In this document: piece after piece, positions 9,867 through 17,415 of the stretch | Layout of the letters: the number at the start of each line of letters is the position of its first letter | Numbering within the stretch: the first letter of the stretch is position 1 | Origin: CAVVXX01 sp052389895 | GTDB lineage: Bacteria; Pseudomonadota; Alphaproteobacteria; Micropepsales; Micropepsaceae | DNA length: 54,816 nt | Direction of reading: 5' to 3' | Assembly: GCA_052389895.1 (NCBI GenBank) | Contig: JBQTHM010000015.1 | Coordinates: forward strand, 1 to 54,816 | Position numbers and translations under genes: made by a program | The notes under the pieces: model-generated | Databases searched by the model: none | What the model was told of the DNA's origin: nothing | What the model saw: the letters and a program-made list of their open reading frames with translations, nothing else

Positions 9867-10739
9867 ATGAAGACCGTTCTCGGCATCATCGGCGGCAGCG
9901 GCGTCTATCAGATCGACGGGCTCGAGAACGCGCGCTGGGTGAGGGTCGATTCGCCCTGGGGCGAAGCGTCGGATGAGCTGCTGATGGGCACGCTCAAGGG
10001 CGTGGACATGGTGTTCCTGCCGCGCCACGGGCGCGGCCATGTGCATTCGCCCACCTCCATCAACTACCGCGCCAACATCGACGCGTTGAAGCGCGCGGGC
10101 GTCACCGACGTGATTTCGGTTTCCGCCTGCGGCTCGTTCCGCAACGAGCTCTCCCACGGCATGTTCGTGCTGGCCGACCAGTTCATCGACCGCACGCACG
10201 CGCGCGAGAAGACGTTCTTCGGCAAGGGCTTCGTGGGCCATGTGTCGATGGCGCACCCCGTCTGCCCCAAGCTGGCGGACGCCCTAGAAGAGGCCTGCCG
10301 CGAAGAGCGCATCCCCTATCGGCGCGGCGGCACCTATCTCGCCATGGAGGGCCCGCAATTTTCTTCTTTTGCCGAGTCCAATCTTTACCGCACCTGGGAC
10401 TGCGACGTGATCGGCATGACGGCGATGCCGGAAGCCAAGCTCGCCCGCGAGGCGGAACTGCCCTATGCGCTTGTCGCCATGGTGACGGACTACGATTGCT
10501 GGCACCCGGAGCACGACCATGTCACGGTGGAACAGGTGGTGAAAATCCTCATGAGCAACGCCGACAAGGCGCGCGCGCTGGTGAAGCGCGTGGCGCCCAA
10601 GCTGGGGCCCGAGCGCAAGCCCAGCCCGCTCGGCATCGAGCATGTGCTGGACACCGCGCTTATCACGGCGCCGGAGAAGCGCGACCACGAACTCTTCCGC
10701 AAACTCGATGCGGTGGCGGGACGGGTGTTGAAGAAATGA
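9867..10739 (+). CDS. mtnP: S-methyl-5'-thioadenosine phosphorylase
   Basis: MtnP phosphorolyses methylthioadenosine, the by-product of polyamine and homoserine-lactone synthesis, to adenine and methylthioribose-1-phosphate. The 290-residue protein has the phosphate-binding GIIGGSGVYQ start, FLPRHGRGH, VSACGSFR and the substrate-specificity stretch MEGPQFSSFAESNLYR, and MTAMPEAKLAREAELPYA. It sits ahead of apt and mtnA, which use its two products. The start has AGGACGG just upstream. Confidence 0.96.
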   Translation: MKTVLGIIGGSGVYQIDGLENARWVRVDSPWGEASDELLMGTLKGVDMVFLPRHGRGHVHSPTSINYRANIDALKRAGVTDVISVSACGSFRNELSHGMFVLADQFIDRTHAREKTFFGKGFVGHVSMAHPVCPKLADALEEACREERIPYRRGGTYLAMEGPQFSSFAESNLYRTWDCDVIGMTAMPEAKLAREAELPYALVAMVTDYDCWHPEHDHVTVEQVVKILMSNADKARALVKRVAPKLGPERKPSPLGIEHVLDTALITAPEKRDHELFRKLDAVAGRVLKK

Positions 10740-10748
10740 CGCACAGTT

Positions 10749-10908
10749 CGTCATGGCCGGGCTCGACCCGGCCATCTATCGCGCCCGTGTCTGCGGGCGC
10801 TAAGAGTTCATTGGCTCGCGGACGCTCGCCTGATGGATGGGCGCCGGGCGTGCTTCGCACGCCAATTTGTATAATGCGCCGCGAGGCGGCGCGGGGCCGC
10901 CCATGACG
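10749..10908. repeat. Composite palindromic intergenic repeat, copy A
   Basis: The mtnP-apt gap is bounded by CGTCATGG at the left and CCATGACG at the right. Inside are a GGCCGGG...CCCGGCC hairpin (10755-10775) and, near the right end, a two-hairpin module: GGCGTGCTTCGCACGCC, then ten spacer bases, then a GCGCCGCGAGGCGGCGC stem. The same module recurs at about 16440-16491. No reading frame within it looks coding. Confidence 0.7.
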
Positions 10909-10918
10909 AGGTAAACAC

Positions 10919-11446
10919 ATGGACTTCTCCGTCGTCATCCGCTCGATACCCGATTACCCGAAAAAGGGAATCGTCTTCCGTGACATCACGACCCTGCTCG
11001 GCAATCCACGGGCCTTTCGCCGCGCGGTGGACGAGCTGGTGCAGCCCTATGCCGGCGTGCGCATCGACAAGGTGGCGGGCATCGAGGCGCGCGGGTTCAT
11101 CCTCGGCGGCGCCGTGGCGCATCAGCTTTCGGTCGGCTTTATCCCCGTGCGCAAGAAGGGCAAGCTGCCGTGGAAGACCGTAGGCGTGGATTACGCGCTG
11201 GAATACGGCACCGACCGCGTCGAGATTCACGAAGACGCCGTGAAAAAGGGCGACCATGTGGTGCTGGTGGACGACCTAATTGCCACCGGGGGGACCGCGT
11301 TCGCCGCCATCAAGCTGATCGAGCAGGCGGGCGCCAAGGTGATGGGCTGCTGCTTCGTGATCGATCTCCCCGATCTGGGCGGCGCCGACAAAATCCGCGC
11401 GCTGGGCAAGGAAGTCGTGACGCTGGTTTCTTTCGAGGGGCAATGA
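10919..11446 (+). CDS. apt: Adenine phosphoribosyltransferase
   Basis: Apt turns adenine plus PRPP into AMP. The 175-residue protein has the PRPP-binding motif VVLVDDLIATGGTAFAA at about 113-129, and the type-I phosphoribosyltransferase lead-ins GIEARGFILG and PVRKKGKLPW. Its place between mtnP and mtnA fits recycling of the adenine released by MtnP. GAGG lies ten bases before the ATG. Confidence 0.96.
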   Translation: MDFSVVIRSIPDYPKKGIVFRDITTLLGNPRAFRRAVDELVQPYAGVRIDKVAGIEARGFILGGAVAHQLSVGFIPVRKKGKLPWKTVGVDYALEYGTDRVEIHEDAVKKGDHVVLVDDLIATGGTAFAAIKLIEQAGAKVMGCCFVIDLPDLGGADKIRALGKEVVTLVSFEGQ

Positions 11447-11455
11447 ATTCATGCT

Positions 11456-11505
11456 GTCATCCCCTACCCCTCGCTATGCTTGCGCATCGCTCGGCCGGGA
11501 ATGAC
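11456..11505. repeat. Short copy of the GTCAT/ATGAC intergenic repeat
   Basis: A 50-base palindromic stretch runs from GTCATCCCC to GGGAATGAC, ten bases after the apt stop, with an imperfect central stem (CGCTATGCTTGCGCATCG). It resembles a collapsed version of the element at 9725-9846 and may serve as the apt transcript end. Confidence 0.55.
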
Positions 11506-11777
11506 AAGAATTGCGGGAAAATGAGGTCCAGGTCTTCTTCGTGGCCACTGAGCGTGGATAGAAAATTTATTTTGCGCGGGCGCGCTTGCTTTGCATGCGC
11601 GTGGCGCGTGGATAAGTAATTTGCGCCTTGAAATCGCCCGATGCGATTGCCACTTGAGCGCGCTCGCTTTCTTTCTTCTTGGCTCGGGCCGGGCGGAGGA
11701 GGGGGGAGGGGGGAGGGACGAAAAGTGAAAAACGAATAATCCGAAAAGAAGCGTTACATCAGCAGGATAGCTTTTAG
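11506..11777. other. Non-coding region upstream of mtnA with a G-quadruplex motif
   Basis: No gene is seen here. It holds a diverged direct repeat (GCGTGGATAGAAAATTTA and GCGTGGATAAGTAATTTG), a CT-rich run, and at 11691-11717 a G-rich tract with runs GGG, GGGGGG, GGGGGG and GGG separated by 7, 1 and 1 bases. The tract is on the coding strand of mtnA, about 60 bases before its ATG, so it could form in the 5' untranslated RNA. Confidence 0.5.
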
Positions 11778-12854
11778 ATGAAGATCAACGGCAAGGCATA
11801 TCGCACAATTTGGCCCGTGAATGGCGGAGTCGAGGTCATCGACCAGACGAGGCTGCCGCACGAATTTGCGACCGTCAAAATCGCCGCGCCGAAACAGGCG
11901 GCCGACGCCATCCGCAAGATGATCGTGCGGGGCGCGCCCTTGATCGGCGCCACGGCCGCCTATGGGATCGCGCTCGCCATGCGCGAGGATGCGTCGGATG
12001 ATGCGCTCGATAAAGCCATCGATATGCTGCTGCAAACGCGCCCCACCGCGGTCAACCTGCAATGGGCGCTCAAGCGCATGCGCGACGCGCTGCGCAATCA
12101 GCCGCGCGAGGCGCGCGCCGGGATTGCGTGGGCGGAAGCCGCGGCCATTTGCGACGAAGACGTGGAAACGAACCGCAAAATCGGCGAACACGGCTACGAG
12201 CTTCTACGTTCCATCTCCGACAAGAAGAACGGGAAGACCCTCAACATCCTGACCCATTGCAACGCGGGCTGGCTCGGCTGCGTGGACTGGGGCACAGCGC
12301 TGGCGCCGATCTACATGGCGCATGACGCGGGGCTGCCCCTGCATGTGTGGGTGGATGAAACGCGACCGCGAAACCAGGGCGCGGCGCTTACGGCCTTCGA
12401 GCTTGGCAGCCACGGCGTGCCCCATACGATCATCGTCGACAATGCCGGCGGCTATTACATGCGCGCGCGCGAGGTGGATCTCTGCATCGTGGGCTGCGAC
12501 CGCGTGGTGGCGAACGGCGACGTGGCGAACAAGATCGGCACTTACCTGAAAGCGCTAGCCGCCAAGGACAACAACATTCCCTTCTACGTGGCGCTGCCGT
12601 CTTCCACCATTGACTGGACCCTGCCCAACGGCGACGCTGTCCCGATCGAAGAACGCGATGCGGAAGAAATCACCACCATTCGCGGCCTCGGAAAAAACGG
12701 CCGCGTCACGACGGTGACGATTTCGAATCCGGGCTCGGCGGCCGCAAACCCCGGCTTCGACGTGACACCCGCCCGCCTCGTCACCGGCTTCATCACCGAA
12801 AAGGGCGTGCGCCCTGCCACCGTCGAGGGCCTGCGCACGCTGATGCCGAAGTAA
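11778..12854 (+). CDS. mtnA: S-methyl-5-thioribose-1-phosphate isomerase
   Basis: MtnA converts methylthioribose-1-phosphate to methylthioribulose-1-phosphate. The 358-residue protein is related to eIF2B-alpha and contains IVRGAPLIGATAAYG (about 51-65), the catalytic cysteine in NILTHCNAGWLG, and IVGCDRVVANGDVANKIGTY with the catalytic aspartate. No mtnB, mtnC or mtnD follows in the window; the next enzyme able to take a sugar-1-phosphate is the aldolase-SDR fusion at 14298. An AGGATAG stretch precedes the ATG. Confidence 0.96.
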   Translation: MKINGKAYRTIWPVNGGVEVIDQTRLPHEFATVKIAAPKQAADAIRKMIVRGAPLIGATAAYGIALAMREDASDDALDKAIDMLLQTRPTAVNLQWALKRMRDALRNQPREARAGIAWAEAAAICDEDVETNRKIGEHGYELLRSISDKKNGKTLNILTHCNAGWLGCVDWGTALAPIYMAHDAGLPLHVWVDETRPRNQGAALTAFELGSHGVPHTIIVDNAGGYYMRAREVDLCIVGCDRVVANGDVANKIGTYLKALAAKDNNIPFYVALPSSTIDWTLPNGDAVPIEERDAEEITTIRGLGKNGRVTTVTISNPGSAAANPGFDVTPARLVTGFITEKGVRPATVEGLRTLMPK

Positions 12855-12861
12855 TTCGCGA

Positions 12862-12927
12862 GCCGCGAACAGCGAATAGAGTTGTTTCTGTTTTGTCTAC
12901 TCGCTACTCACTACGCGCTACTCGCTC
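12862..12927. repeat. GCGAATAG/CTACTCGC intergenic repeat
   Basis: Between mtnA and the next gene the bases GCGAATAG are followed after a T-rich spacer by three spaced CTACTCGC-like octamers (CTACTCGC, CTACTCAC, CTACTCGC), the reverse complement of the first with one change. This is a short inverted and direct repeat with no coding potential. It may terminate mtnA or simply be a dispersed repeat. Confidence 0.5.
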
Positions 12928-12944
12928 AAAAAGCGGAGGCCCCC

Positions 12945-13928
12945 ATGAAACGGAACTCATTGAGATTTGGAACGGCTGCGCTAATTTCGATTGCGTTCCT
13001 TGCGGGAACTGCGGCTGCCGCGGCGCAGGTGCAGTATTATGAGCTGCCCAAGGGCGAACACGCGCACGATGTGGCGCCGGCGCCGGACGGTACCGTGTGG
13101 TACACCGGCCAGCGCTCGGGCGTGCTCGGCCGCCTCCATCCGAAAACAGGCAAGGTGGAACGGATCCACCTGGGCAAGGGCGCAGCGCCGCACGGCGTGA
13201 TCATCGGGCCCGACGGCGCCGCCTGGGTGACCGAAGGCGGGCAGAATGCAATCGCCCGCGTCGATCTGAAGACGAAATCCGTGCGATTGTGGAAGCTTCC
13301 CGAGGAGCGCGGCTATGTGAACCTCAACACGGCGGCCTTCGATCGAATGGGGCGCATCTGGTTCACGGGCCAGAACGGAATCTATGGCCGCCTCGAGCCG
13401 AAGTCGGGCGAGATGAAAGTGTGGGACGCGCCGAAAGGGCGCGGTCCTTATGGCATCAGCGCGACAAGGAACGGCGACATCTGGTTCGTGTCGCTGGCGG
13501 GCAGCTATCTCGCGAACGTCGATCTGGAAACCGGAAAGGTGAACGTGATCGAACCGCCTGCGCCCAAGGCAGGAACGCGCCGCGTGTGGGCGGATTCGAA
13601 AGGCCGGCTCTGGGTGAGCGAATGGATTGCTGGCAAGCTCAGCGTCTACGATCCCGCCGCAAAGACGTGGAAAAGCTGGGCGCTGCCGGGCGATGGCGCC
13701 AAATGTTACGCCGTCTTTGTCGACGAGAACGACAAGGTGTGGGTCACTGATTTTGCGGCGAACGCGATTTTGCGCTTCGATCCCGTCACGGAAAAATTCC
13801 GGAGCTTTCCGAGCGACAAACCGGACGCGCAGGTGCGTCAGCTCCTAGGCCGCAAGGGCGAAGTGTGGGGCGGAGAATACGGCACCGACCGGCTTGTCGT
13901 AATCCGGAGCGATGCGGCGATTGACTAG
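12945..13928 (+). CDS. Exported Vgb-like beta-propeller protein
   Basis: A signal peptide (about residues 1-27, ending AAAAAQ) leads into a repeat fold with recurring blades of the form G-x-I/V-W-F/V-T/S (DGTVWYTGQ, DGAAWVTEGG, MGRIWFTGQ, NGDIWFVSL, KGRLWVSEW, NDKVWVTDF). This matches streptogramin-lyase-like (Vgb) seven-blade propellers. Most such proteins are not antibiotic lyases, and periplasmic location plus the co-transcribed cytochrome c argue for a periplasmic lactonase or sensor role. The start at 12945 has GGAGG five bases upstream. It overlaps the next gene by 17 bases. Confidence 0.85.
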   Translation: MKRNSLRFGTAALISIAFLAGTAAAAAQVQYYELPKGEHAHDVAPAPDGTVWYTGQRSGVLGRLHPKTGKVERIHLGKGAAPHGVIIGPDGAAWVTEGGQNAIARVDLKTKSVRLWKLPEERGYVNLNTAAFDRMGRIWFTGQNGIYGRLEPKSGEMKVWDAPKGRGPYGISATRNGDIWFVSLAGSYLANVDLETGKVNVIEPPAPKAGTRRVWADSKGRLWVSEWIAGKLSVYDPAAKTWKSWALPGDGAKCYAVFVDENDKVWVTDFAANAILRFDPVTEKFRSFPSDKPDAQVRQLLGRKGEVWGGEYGTDRLVVIRSDAAID

Positions 13929-14301
13929 ACCGCTGCTTGCCGGCGCCGCAGTGCTGCTTGCGGCGCCCGCAGTTGCGGGCGATGTGCAGCGCGGCGAGCG
14001 CGTTTTCGCCTTTTGCTATGCCTGCCATTCTGTGAAACCGGGCGAAAACGGCCTCACAGGGCCCAACCTGCGCGGCGTGGTCGGGCGCAAAGCCGCGAAC
14101 GTCGCGGGCTTCGACTATTCGCCGGCCCTGCGCGCGAAGGCCAAAGCGGGGCTGGAGTGGACGGAGCGCGCGCTCGACCAATACCTGGCCGACCCCGAAA
14201 CGATGGTTCCCGGCACCTCGATGATCTTCAATGGCATCCCCGACGCGCGCGACCGCGCCGATGTGATTGCCTATCTGAAGCGCACAGGCAAAACGAAATG
14301 A
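13912..14301 (+). CDS. Class I c-type cytochrome
   Basis: This 129-residue periplasmic cytochrome has a signal peptide ending near residue 22, haem attachment at CYACH (35-39), LTGPNLRGVVGRK, and a methionine ligand in PGTSM (M104), the layout of cytochrome c2/c550. It overlaps the Vgb-like gene by 17 bases and shares ATGA with the aldolase-SDR gene, so all three are probably made together. It could accept electrons from a periplasmic oxidation and pass them to a terminal oxidase. Confidence 0.9.
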   Translation: MRRLTRPLLAGAAVLLAAPAVAGDVQRGERVFAFCYACHSVKPGENGLTGPNLRGVVGRKAANVAGFDYSPALRAKAKAGLEWTERALDQYLADPETMVPGTSMIFNGIPDARDRADVIAYLKRTGKTK

Positions 14302-16355
14302 ACTCCCGCTGGTCCGACACGGACGCAAAAGCTGCCGTCGAGCGATACGCCGCGCAGGGCGTGAACGCGGATCTGGCGCTGCGCACCTACACGACGCGTC
14401 TCTTGGGCAGCGACCCCCGCCTCGTCCTGCACGGCGGCGGCAACACCTCCGTCAAGACGCGCATAAAAGATGTTCTAGGCAACGACGTCGAAGTCATCTG
14501 CATCAAAGGTTCGGGCTGGGACATGGCAACCATCGAGCCGCAGGGCTTGCCTGCGGCGCGTCTCGCGCCTTTGCGCAAACTGCGCGCGCTGGCGAAACTT
14601 TCCGATGAGGACATGGTCAATTTCCAGCGCGTGAATCTGCTCGATGCGAACGCGCCGAACCCTTCCGTCGAGTGCCTGCTTCATGCCTTCCTGCCGCACA
14701 AATTCGTGGATCACACTCATGCGAACGCGGTGCTCGCCATCACTAATCAGCCCGAGGGCGAGAAAACCGCGCGCGAGGTCTATGGCGGCCGCGTCGCCTA
14801 TGTGCCCTACACGATCCCGGGTCATGCGCTGGCGAAGAGCGTGGCTGATATTTATGACAAGAATCCGAGAGTGCAGGGCCTGGTGCTGCTCCGCCACGGC
14901 ATTTTTACGTTCGCCGAGGACGCGCGCACCGCTTATGAGCTGATGATAGAGTTCATCACGCTTGCGGAAGATCGCCTGTCGAAAAACCGCAAGACGATTG
15001 CGCCGGGCGCCGCGCCGGCGAAGATTGCGCCGCTGGCGGAAGTCGCTCCCATCCTGCGGGGCGCCTGCGCGCTGTCGAATGATCGCCACGAAGGCATCGC
15101 CAAGCGCCAGGTGCTCTGCTTCCGCACCTCAGCGCAGATTCTCGTCTACGTGAATGGGAAAGACGTGGCGCACTATAGCCAGATAGGCGTCGCCACGCCC
15201 GATCACACCATTCGCACCAAGAACTGGCCACTGCTGCTGCCCGCACCCGAAGCGGACAGGCTGCACGAATGGGTCGCGCATGTGCAGGAGGCGGTGGGCC
15301 GTTACGTCGAGCACTATCACGCCTATTTCCGCCGCAATAACGAACGCGCGCATCCGAAGAAGACCGAGCTCGATCCGTTGCCGCGCGTGGCACTGGTGCC
15401 CGGCCTCGGGCTCTTCGGCATGGGCACATCCGCGAAGGACGCGGCCATCGCCGCCCACATCGCCGAGGCAACGGTCGAGGTGATTACGGATGCGGAAGCG
15501 ATCGGGCGTTATGAATCCATTTCCGCGGCCGATCAGTTCGACATCGAATACTGGTCGCTGGAGCAAGCGAAATTAGGCAAGGCGGCGGAAAAACCCTTGG
15601 CCCGCCAGGTGGCCGTGGTGACGGGCGGCGGCTCCGGCATCGGCGCGGCCACGGCCAAGGCCATGGCGCGCGAAGGGGCGGAAGTGGCCGTGCTTGATCT
15701 TGACCTCTCTGCTGCGCAGGCGGCCGCGAAGCAAATCTCCAAGACGGCGCTGGCAATTGCCTGCGACGTGACGGACGCGGCAAACGTGCGCGCGGCTTTC
15801 GATAGAGTGTGCGAAACCTTCGGCGGCGCCGATATCGTGGTGTCGAACGCGGGCGCGGCATGGCAGGGCCGCATCGGCGAGGTGGACGAGGAAACGCTGC
15901 GCCGCTCCTTCGAGCTCAACTTCTTTGCGCACCAGACGGTGGCGCAGAACGCCGTTCGCGTCATGCGCGTGCAAGGAACCGGCGGCGTGCTGCTGTTCAA
16001 CGTGTCGAAACAGGCGGTGAACCCGGGGCGAGAATTCGGGCCTTACGGTTTGCCCAAGGCGTCCACGCTGTTCCTGATGAAGCAATACGCGCTCGATTAC
16101 GGGCACGAGGGCATCCGCTCCAATGCGGTCAACGCCGACCGCATCCGCACGGGACTCTTGACTGACGACATGGTGAGCGCGCGCGCCAAAGCCCGCGGCG
16201 TTTCCGAAAAGGATTACATGACGGCGAATTTATTGGGCCGCGAAGTCAACGCCGACGACGTGGCGCAAGCTTTCGTATTTCTCGCGCTCGCGCGCAAAAC
16301 CACCGCCGCCTCCATCACCGTCGACGGCGGCAACATCGAAGCTTCGTTGAGATAA
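14298..16355 (+). CDS. Bifunctional class II aldolase / short-chain dehydrogenase
   Basis: This 685-residue fusion has two parts. The N-terminal half is a class II aldolase of the RhaD/sugar-1-phosphate type, with LHGGGNTSVKT (about 35-45) and metal-binding HTHANAV. The C-terminal half (about 436-685) is an NAD(P)-dependent SDR with TGGGSGIG at 442 and an active-site Tyr-x-x-x-Lys in YGLPK. The family is usually linked to rhamnulose-1-phosphate cleavage to DHAP plus lactaldehyde, which the SDR then handles. No rhamnose genes are near; instead mtnP, apt and mtnA lie upstream, so methylthioribulose-1-phosphate is a candidate substrate (inference). Confidence 0.92.
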   Translation: MNSRWSDTDAKAAVERYAAQGVNADLALRTYTTRLLGSDPRLVLHGGGNTSVKTRIKDVLGNDVEVICIKGSGWDMATIEPQGLPAARLAPLRKLRALAKLSDEDMVNFQRVNLLDANAPNPSVECLLHAFLPHKFVDHTHANAVLAITNQPEGEKTAREVYGGRVAYVPYTIPGHALAKSVADIYDKNPRVQGLVLLRHGIFTFAEDARTAYELMIEFITLAEDRLSKNRKTIAPGAAPAKIAPLAEVAPILRGACALSNDRHEGIAKRQVLCFRTSAQILVYVNGKDVAHYSQIGVATPDHTIRTKNWPLLLPAPEADRLHEWVAHVQEAVGRYVEHYHAYFRRNNERAHPKKTELDPLPRVALVPGLGLFGMGTSAKDAAIAAHIAEATVEVITDAEAIGRYESISAADQFDIEYWSLEQAKLGKAAEKPLARQVAVVTGGGSGIGAATAKAMAREGAEVAVLDLDLSAAQAAAKQISKTALAIACDVTDAANVRAAFDRVCETFGGADIVVSNAGAAWQGRIGEVDEETLRRSFELNFFAHQTVAQNAVRVMRVQGTGGVLLFNVSKQAVNPGREFGPYGLPKASTLFLMKQYALDYGHEGIRSNAVNADRIRTGLLTDDMVSARAKARGVSEKDYMTANLLGREVNADDVAQAFVFLALARKTTAASITVDGGNIEASLR

Positions 16356-16363
16356 ACCGGCGT

Positions 16364-16502
16364 GTCATGGCCCGCGAATGCGGGCCACCCAGGTGCCGCA
16401 GCCCAAATTCCTGGGCCTTCATAACCTGGGTCACCCTCCGGCGTGCTTCGCACGCCAATAAGTCAAATAGCGCGGCGAAGCCGCGCGGGCGCGGGTGATG
16501 AC
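16364..16502. repeat. Composite palindromic intergenic repeat, copy B
   Basis: The element runs from GTCATGG to GATGAC. It contains GGCCCGC/GCGGGCC, a GCCCAA...CCTGGGC-like centre, and the right-hand two-hairpin module GGCGTGCTTCGCACGCCAAT, ten bases, GCGCGGCGAAGCCGCGC. This module matches that at 10847-10897 almost base for base in the first hairpin, with compensating changes in the second. It separates the convergent aldolase-SDR and MaoC genes and may end both transcripts. Confidence 0.7.
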
Positions 16503-16507
16503 AATTT

Positions 16508-16966
16508 TTATTTTGGTTTTCGTGGAATTAGTACGCGCCCCACGAATGACATCATGACTTCTCCGTTTTCGTCGCGCGCTTCGTTGCGGCTTTCGAGCAG
16601 GCCGAATTCGGGCCGCTTCGGCCACGGCAGTTTGGCGACTGTCTCCGTGGAATAGGTGAGCGTCATGCCGGGACGCACCGGCTTGAACCAGCGCAGCTCG
16701 CGAAAGCCCGGCGAAATGAAGCTTAGGTCGGACGATTGCGGCGGCAGATGGCGCTGCATATGCGCCACCATCAGCTTCATCCACACCGCCGCGGTGTGCC
16801 AGCCGCTGGCGATGATGCCGCCATAATGCGACCGGGCCGCCGCCTCGCGGTCGATGTGAAAGGGCTGCGGATCGTAGCGGCGCGCATAATGCATGATGGC
16901 ATCTTCCGTGAAGGTGTACGTGCCCAGCACCGTTTTCACGTTGAGCGGAACGTCTTCAATGAACAT
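16508..16966 (-). CDS. MaoC family (R)-hydratase-like protein
   Basis: This 152-residue hotdog protein belongs to the MaoC family. Visible marks are YDPQPFHID (the hydratase-2 aspartate and histidine), ASGWHTAAVWMKLM and FISPGFRELRWFKPVRPG. I chose ATG 16966, which overlaps the stop of the neighbouring MaoC gene as ATGA; a longer frame to 16999 is less likely. Enoyl-CoA hydratase or mesaconyl-CoA hydratase-type chemistry is likely, substrate unknown. It seems to be a diverged paralogue of the gene at 16966-17415. Confidence 0.88.
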   Translation of the reverse strand: MFIEDVPLNVKTVLGTYTFTEDAIMHYARRYDPQPFHIDREAAARSHYGGIIASGWHTAAVWMKLMVAHMQRHLPPQSSDLSFISPGFRELRWFKPVRPGMTLTYSTETVAKLPWPKRPEFGLLESRNEARDENGEVMMSFVGRVLIPRKPK

Positions 16967-17415
16967 CAGGCCGCCTTCCTTGCCGCGAAGAAAGGCCACG
17001 TCGTGAAGGTGAGCACTGGCTCACCCGCGCGATGCAGCGTGCACTTGAAGTTCACGTAACCGCGCCCGCCCTTGCTGGATGCGCGCGTCTCCAGCACCTC
17101 GACCTTCATGGCGAGCATATCGCCTGGACGCACGGGCCTGTGCCAGCGCGCGTCGTCCACGCTCACGCCGCCCAGGCTGGCCGAACGGTTGAAAAGACCG
17201 TCAACAAGAAGGCGCATGGCGATAGCGCAAGTGTGCCAGCCGCTGGCCACAAGGCCGCCCATCATGGTTTTGCGCGCGGCCTCGTCGCTCAGATGCATAG
17301 GCTGCGGATCGAATTCTCGCGCGAACTCGAGGATCTCATCGGCAGTCACATTATATGTGCCGAACTCGAATGTTTGGCCCGCGCGGAAATCCTCGAAATG
17401 CAGCAATCCGGCCAT
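16966..17415 (-). CDS. MaoC family (R)-hydratase-like protein
   Basis: This 149-residue single-hotdog MaoC protein has FDPQPMHLSDEAARKTMMGG, which carries the Asp and His hydratase residues, then ASGWHTCAIAMRLLVDGL and HRPVRPGDMLAMKVEV. Its layout parallels the following gene, with which it overlaps by four bases; the pair may form a mixed dimer resembling a double-hotdog hydratase. Its own ATG overlaps the msrA stop codon by one base, placing it in an msrB-msrA-maoC-maoC series. Confidence 0.88.
   Translation of the reverse strand: MAGLLHFEDFRAGQTFEFGTYNVTADEILEFAREFDPQPMHLSDEAARKTMMGGLVASGWHTCAIAMRLLVDGLFNRSASLGGVSVDDARWHRPVRPGDMLAMKVEVLETRASSKGGRGYVNFKCTLHRAGEPVLTFTTWPFFAARKAA

Noticed and set aside
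12945..13928. Streptogramin resistance (virginiamycin B lyase)
   Set aside because: The fold resembles Vgb, but exported relatives coupled to cytochrome genes are not known to confer resistance, and I cannot confirm the lyase active-site residues.
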